Below are positions 58,180 to 64,000 of a stretch of DNA of 64,000 bases, piece by piece. A program made the translations under genes and the position numbers. Within the stretch, counting starts at the first letter, position 1. Every line of letters starts with the position of its first letter. The stretch is from Opeltia flavorubescens (taxonomy: Eukaryota; Ascomycota; Lecanoromycetes; Teloschistales; Teloschistaceae): positions 337,932 to 401,931 of the forward strand of contig KE546968.1 in NCBI GenBank assembly GCA_000442125.1. The letters run 5' to 3'. The notes under the pieces were generated by a model. It was not told the origin of the DNA. It worked only from the letters and a program-made list of their open reading frames with translations, and did no database searches.

Positions 58180-60381
58180 TCATCCCTTCCCTATCTCTCC
58201 CTCCTTCCCTCCTACTTCCTTCCCACCGCTCGGTCTCCCAAGGTTCGGTCCTCCAACCCTCTTCTTCTTCGGCTCCTCCTCAATCCCCCAAATCATCTCC
58301 CACCCCCCCTTCACCAAATCCAACGGACCTTCAAACCGTCCAAACCTAGCCTTCTCCCCTCCCTCCGCAGCGGGTAGGCAAAGCCAATCCCTCACCACCC
58401 CAGGCACCTCCTCCTTAACATGACTGACCGAAATAAGCGCCTGCCGTTCTTCCAACCCCTGTACCCTCTCAATCATGCCCGGTGCATAGATCTCATCTGG
58501 AGAATCAACGGCATAAACGTCTACTCCCCGGGCAGTCGGAGCTCTGCGACGAAAGATCTTATCCGTACCCCATGTGAGGAATAAGCGGCATTTGTCACAC
58601 AACGTGGCGTCCATGCCGCTAAAAGCTTCATCCAAAACAACAAGGTCCGGTTTTTTAATTATAGCGCGGAGGAAGAGGGCAAGGCGCTGAGTGGAGAAAG
58701 GGAGGGAGCTGAAAGCCACGGTATCGGCCCAGTCGGTGGGACGGCGGAGATCAAGCATCTGCCTCCCATGAAGGAAATGAGTAGGGTCTGTGCGCGATAA
58801 TCTTGGATATTGGTAATGCGGATTGAGGTCCGGTTCGAACCATTTCAGGTATGTGTCGATTAACACGTCGCGCTCGTAGGTCAGGTTGGGAAGGGACAAA
58901 AAGGTGTCAGACCATGCGGATTCGATTGTGCGACGGAGAGAAAGGTGTTTTGGGAAGAAGTTGTGGATCTCCGGGCTTGAGTGACCGATGCGGGATTGGA
59001 GATCGAAGACGGAGATGCCTGGGGTACCTGGGCGGGGAAGGCGAGGGCGGGAGAAGAGGGTAATTGGAAGGGAGTAGGATTGAGGGTGGTCGGAACAGAT
59101 GAGAGAGAGGAGGGTGGTTTTCCCGGAGCCTGAGATATTGAGAGTGAGTAGTTTTGGTCCATGTGAGAATGAGGAAAGGGTAAGAGCCGTACCGTTTGGA
59201 CCAAAGACACCCCAACGTTCACCGCGCCTGACAGTCCACTGGAGACCGTGACGGACGTTGCTATCGATATTTTCTTGCCAGTTGCCGAGAACGGTTTGGT
59301 CGCCGTATCTGACAACCACATCGTGCATTTCAATCAAAGGCTCGCCTGGAGATAAAGGAGCTTCACCACGAGGGGAAAGGCCTTCTCTGCTAAAAGTGGG
59401 TGTTTTTGTCGCGACTGGAACAGATTTTCGAACACTTTTGGGTGCTTGCTCTTTGAGACCTTGATAGGCCACTCGTAGCTCTGGACGCAGCAGAGCAACA
59501 TGCGTGATCCATTCAGGGAGGGGATCTTGTGATCTAAAGGACAAAAGGATCCTCGGCGCTTGAGCTTCAGCTAGGTTGTGGAGTAATGGAGATAATGCTT
59601 GTCGCGTTTGCGGATCGAGGCCCACTAGAGAAGATATCAGTGTTGATTTAATCAATTATTATTATCAGATATACATACTAAAAGGCTCATCCAACAGCAG
59701 CACTTCGGGCTTGTCCAATAAAGCCTTTGCGATCTTCGCCCTCCGCGTCTGGCCATTGCTTAGATTACTCACGGGCATATCTACCAGAGCATCGAGATTG
59801 AGATCTTTGATGACTTGTAGAAGGGTAGCATTACTCTGAAGTTTCCCATCCTGGTTCCCTGATGGATTAAGTTCCACATTGCCTGTCAGATAGTCCAGGA
59901 CGGTGAAGTCTGTCTCCTCTCTTCGACTTTCATATCGAGCGCTGAGATATGCGCCTGTGGTAGAGCCACTTCGAAGACCTCCGGCATATTTGCCCGCAAA
60001 TCCAACATATTGGATGGCACGGGATGGAACGCGCAATCGGTGATCTTTTCGCTCAATCTCTGGGCTGGCTAGATAAGGGAAAGATCGGGCAGTAGGTGGA
60101 AAGCATAGATGCTGGCCACGTAGTATCTCGAGGAAAGTTGTCTTGCCGGCAGAGGATGAGCCTACGATAGCCCAATGTTGTGGTGTTGGAGATGCTGATG
60201 GAAGTGCGAAGGTCAGATTGGGGAAGATGGCTGGATTGGAAGGAGCGTCTTGGGAAGTAGATGAAGGATGTTGCCTGTAGAAGGTTGCATTGACTATAGA
60301 TACAATTGGTTGATTTGGATGCGTGCTATAAGCCCTTGTAAGGAATGTTATTTGTTTTGTCCCTGCAACGGGTCTTCGCAT
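58180..60381 (-). CDS. soluble tandem ABC ATPase with mitochondrial-type leader (YDR061W-like)
   Basis: Three exons (60381-59679, 59624-59193, 59129-58180) give 694 aa. There are two ABC cassettes and no membrane segments. Cassette 1 has VGSSSAGKTTF (about 72), NLSNGQTRRAKIAKAL and LLLDEPFMGLD. Cassette 2 has FGPNGSGKTTLLSL (about 378, created by splicing), a degenerate signature LPFSTQRLALFLRA and VVLDEAFSGMD (about 540). The first residues MRRPVAGTKQITFLTRAYST lack acids and look like a mitochondrial presequence. The best match in memory is the uncharacterised yeast YDR061W and bacterial ModF-like paired ATPases. Substrate and partner are unknown. The second intron is 63 nt, in frame and stop-free. 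Its removal rebuilds Walker A. Confidence 0.86.
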
Positions 60382-60770
60382 CGCCAAAGAATGCTGGTGT
60401 TCGAAAAATCATCGATGGATTAGCCCTCCCATAACCGCCGTCCCGCGCTTGTGCAGGTGGCGGGGCCGCCGACGAGCTTCGTAGCTTCGTCAGAATTACA
60501 GGCTGACACTGCCCCTGATTTGCAAACGAGCTGCCGAAGCCACGCTGAATAGATAGATGTTTATATAAATTTGTGTATATATTTTTGCGTATTGGGTAAA
60601 GCATAGCGAGAAATTGTAACGTTATTATAATTCATTTAATTCACTTTATCTGCATATATTCTAATGGAAAGCTTAGACAGTATACTTCAGATGCTCAGTA
60701 ACTTGTGGAAATAAGTATCATTTATTGAAACAATGGGTATCTTAGGCGCAAGAAAAGGAATCGTCATTAT
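60382..60770. other. intergenic region
   Basis: About 390 bases with the ABC gene promoter and DUF3405 gene 3' UTR. AT-rich at 60550-60720. Nothing else seen. Confidence 0.5.
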
Positions 60771-62878
60771 TCATAACCCCTTGATCGGATGCAACAACAT
60801 AGGTGGCAGACAAAGTCTCTGCTCGCCAACCTTCTTCCCCTCAAAATCAATACCTAGCCATTTCCGGTACAGTATGTTCGAGAAATCCGGCGTGAAGCCA
60901 GTAGACCACCAATAATTGATATGTTGTGGCAACAATTTGTGCGGACTGCCACCGTTCCATATGCTGGTCTCGCTCTGGTTATTGAAAATTGACTCCAGCT
61001 CCTCAGGGGTTTTGTCGTTGATGTCCAGGTATACTGGTTCTGGGAAAGCGACTGCCTTCAAGCCGTGCTGAAGGGCGGTTGATTCGGGAAACATCTCCGG
61101 CATCATGTGGGTCCCCATCGTGACTTGGGAGTGATGCATTGCGCGAAGCAACCGCTTGGAGACAGCAATCAGTGGTGTCACTGGTCCTGCACGACGTGGA
61201 GTGTCCTTTCTACCATCGGGGTAGTTGTCGATCCAGTCCCTGAACATCATATGCGTTTTGACAGGATCAATAATAGGCGACACATTGATCATGTCTGCCG
61301 GCTCACCTACACCCCAGTTAAAATTGTCTTCCTCCGGCAGCTCTGTTGGAGATTGCGGGCCAATCGGGGATATATCAGTTGTCGTGATGGCACCCCATAC
61401 TCCACCACCGTCAGTAATATGGCGAACCTTGTTCTTGAAGTTTCCCCACGTCTTGTGAATGTACGGACTGTAGAAAAAGGCATTGCGTTCCCACAACAGT
61501 CGCCTTGGCTGCTTCTCAGCCCACGTTCGAATGGCTTCCAGATGATGGTAATGATGGCCAGTATAACGGACATCCAATTCGAATTGCCAGTATAGTTCGA
61601 AGTCAGGTCGTAAGAGTGAAAACAATTGCAGAGGCTGTGACATGTGTACCTGTTGCGAGTTATTTGGGTCATGCTTTCCTGCTTTGGGATACCACGCTTC
61701 GAGCAGAGGTACGTTGAACAGGATGGAGATGTTGTGAAATTCGCGCGGCACGTATTGATCTAGCGCATCTTGATATACAACAGGATCGGAGAATATATGC
61801 TTGTCGAGATCGATGATCTGGACCATGAGGAAGACTTCATATTCTGCGCCAGAGTGGAGCGTTAGCTCTGTAACCAAAGATCGGATATGGTAAAGATCAT
61901 CTGGCGAGTAGTTTTTGTTATCGTAAGTTCGAAGCAGGATCGCATTGCGCTTCTTGTACTTTCTAGTATCGGATGAAAACCAGCCATGTGCCTTGTTCTC
62001 GCTTTCCGATTCCTCTGCTGGTAGAACAAGTGTTTCGTTGACGTGCAAGGTGTCCTCATGATTAGGAAAGCGAAACATCAGGCGAGCTGTATTATCTTCC
62101 TTCTCTTCATAGCGATCTCGGTTGCGGACATAGCAGTCGTGCTGTAGTCGTCCCCAGTCCACCTTCTCCCAGTTGACGCCAGGTGGCTGTGGCCTGTCAC
62201 TAGGACTATTTCCTGGTCGGTCTTCATCCCCGTATGGACTGTTGCGACTATGTCGTTGAAAGCAATAGCCGGACCCGAGTCCAGTCTCTTTGTAAGAGCC
62301 GAATATTGGAGATGGCGTTTGGACTGGAGCTCAAAGTTAGCAAAACTGAATTACCGTCTTGGTGGACTCTCTGACCCTCGCTTGGGATTTTGTAAGCTCC
62401 TAAAGTATCATTCTCGTTCCCGTTGACATCAACACCTCGAGGGCCCTCACAGCCGAAATGTGCTCCATGCCAATTCTTCTGCCAAGCTTTACTGTTATAA
62501 TCCGGATAAGGGTCGTACAGCTCCAAATTCAAGTTCTCGGCGGACTCTTCGAACTTGGCAGAGGGCTGCTGAAGATTGATATCACTTTCAGGAATCAGTA
62601 CAACTCTCCGCCAAGAGAAAGCACGCATAATACCCTTTGTCTGCATGAGTCACCTCCGTCGAGTTGGACTTCGAGTATGACTCATAATGCTCAGGCAAGG
62701 AGTTGTCCTCGGAGCCTTCTATGTAAAGATCGTATATCCTCCCAGAAGGCGCATCTGACTGAATGGAAAAAGACTCAGGTATTGGATAATACCAGAAGCA
62801 TAAACATATCGTAACCAGGGCAAGAAGGAAAACAGTAGATACTCGACGCAACAAAAATGAAGGCTCACGCAGGACCAT
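60771..62878 (-). CDS. DUF3405 protein, probable Golgi type II membrane protein
   Basis: Three exons (62878-62634, 62584-62355, 62323-60771) give 675 aa. A basic start then one hydrophobic segment, VSTVFLLALVTICLCFWYY (about 13-31), predicts a type II membrane protein with a lumenal body. The body has the DUF3405 landmarks IFGSYKETGLGSGYC, VDWGRLQHDCYVRN, RNAILLRTYDNKNYSPDD, FELYWQFELDVRYTGHHYHH and WERNAFFYSP. The ELDVR stretch resembles the DxD metal site of glycosyltransferases, and a glycosyltransferase role is only inferred. The second intron is only 31 nt (62354-62324) but has a good branch site gctaact. A 53-nt alternative with donor gtcaga would also keep phase. Confidence 0.85.
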
Positions 62879-63718
62879 AATGACAGATTGTAGTGAAGAT
62901 TAGGTAGGGAAAGAAAAGGAAAGACTAGAAGAACAAGGAATGGACTCAGGGAAGTAGCGGCCTTACACCTGACGTCGTGTTACGAGCTTACTCTTAAAGG
63001 CTGTGCCAGGAGCTGACGGCATCTTGTGTACAGGGCCAAGATCAGGATTCATGGAAAAGCTACTGATTCAGAAGACACTAGCCAAACAATAGCGGTCGCT
63101 TTGATGGATGGTCTGTAGAAAGGCGCCATATCAAGGCTGATGTTGTACAAAAAGACGCCATTCCAATGGAATGCAAGGCAAACAAGGAAGACCACACCAT
63201 CAGTGGTAAATCAGGCACACTTTGGCGAATCCAATGTTATCTTCATCGCACAGACCTCGCATTTACGGGTCCTTCCACCAAGATTATTGACAGCTTCTTT
63301 GGAGGATCGGGGTCCAAAATGGAACGGCTGAGGTGAGCCCAACACGTCACACTAAGAATATGATGCTCCTAGTACGGAGTGTTTTTGCGGCGTGAATCCA
63401 CATCGTTGAAGAACCACGTGTTAGAAAGGATCCGGTCCAACCAGATCTTACAATTCTTGCAAACGAGCGGATGTTTCAACAGATGATTATCTGCGACCTA
63501 GAGTCGATTTCTTCCAGCCCTAAAAAGTTTGATTGCCTTGCCTAAACGAGCAGCCGCCATATCTTGGCGCCAAGTGCATACTCTATCCTTACAGACCTCG
63601 GATATTATTGCAAGACTCGCAGCTCCCCGCTTCAGACTCCAGTCATTATGATCTTTTACCATTTTCCACCGCATCTCGATATCACAGTCGCCAAGCTGCC
63701 CTCTGACGCTCTTCCACC
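62879..63718. promoter_or_regulatory. divergent intergenic region, DUF3405 gene / SDR gene
   Basis: About 840 bases between two starts pointing apart. Pyrimidine-rich stretch at 63650-63715 before the SDR start. Nothing else recognised. Confidence 0.5.
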
Positions 63719-64000
63719 ATGACCTCGTCCCCTAAAGATCGGTTGCAAGCACTCAGTAAGCAGCTATCCGCCGGTGCCTCGGACCCTAAGCCCTCCATAC
63801 CGGAAATCCGCCGCATAGCTCCCGATTCTACAGGATTGTATGTACGTCCCCATCAGGCCTCGATCCAATAAGTCTATTCTGACCTATCCCCCAGAAGAGT
63901 AAAAGGCAAAGTCATCATCGTCACAGGTGCAAACTCTCCTCTCGGTATCGGCCGCGCGAGCGCCCACCAATTTGCCCACAACGGCGCCCTTGCGATCTAC
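63719..64000 (+). CDS. short-chain dehydrogenase/reductase, 5' end (cut by window)
   Basis: Two exons (63719-63837, 63895-64000+; 57-nt intron, phase 2) give the first 75 residues. After a polar leader the Rossmann start GKVIIVTGANSPLGIGRASA contains the TGxxxGxG nucleotide loop (TGANSPLGIG) of classical SDR enzymes, followed by HQFAHNGALAIY. Substrate cannot be told from this fragment. The gene continues beyond the right edge. Confidence 0.88.

Noticed and set aside
1-64000. CRISPR arrays, operons and bacterial-type signals
   Set aside because: The window is a spliced eukaryotic nuclear region. No regularly spaced direct repeats were found.

Overview
The window is nuclear DNA of a filamentous ascomycete (Pezizomycotina). 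The signs are genes with many short GT-AG introns (mostly 45-80 nt), a URA2/pyrABCN-type pyrimidine fusion gene, WSC-domain and DUF3405 proteins, a fungal UV endonuclease and a secreted cysteine protein. A helotialean (Leotiomycetes) host is a guess from protein flavour only. No virus-like element, transposase or CRISPR array was seen.

Layout, left to right. 1-4.4 kb: possible 5' end of a gene at the edge, MHF1 (CENP-S), butanediol dehydrogenase, and a PGA2-like ER membrane gene whose frame is interrupted by a perfect 76-bp tandem duplication. 4.5-13.1 kb: an eight-exon MACPF gene, a Ser/Pro-rich protein with three CxxC modules, and UVE1. 13.8-19.6 kb: a 1910-aa secreted beta-propeller/WSC protein. 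21.6-30.4 kb: KCS1 inositol hexakisphosphate kinase, a small secreted protein, an AT-hook protein and an initiator tRNA-Met. 32-39 kb: the 2243-aa CPSase/ATCase protein. 40-46 kb: a RING membrane protein like Asi1/Asi3 and an MFS transporter. 46.5-54 kb: EME1, SSP120-like EF-hand protein, TRM12/TYW2 and LCB3. 54-64 kb: a UFO1-like F-box protein, a tandem ABC ATPase, a DUF3405 protein and the start of a short-chain dehydrogenase.

The genes are mostly unrelated housekeeping and accessory genes, not a cluster. Loose themes are DNA repair (MHF1, UVE1, EME1, and UFO1, whose yeast namesake acts in repair-factor turnover), inositol/sphingolipid signalling (KCS1, LCB3) and the secretory pathway or cell surface (PGA2, SSP120, WSC protein, DUF3405).

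Intron coordinates were worked out by hand from splice motifs, reading phase and family conservation. Exon lengths were summed and give whole codon numbers for every spliced gene listed with exons, but no transcript data were available. The least expected signals are the frame-breaking 76-bp duplication in PGA2, a set of abrupt C-rich to G-rich strand switches that all have the same polarity, and short introns that are stop-free and divisible by three, one of which would encode a membrane-anchor-like segment if retained.
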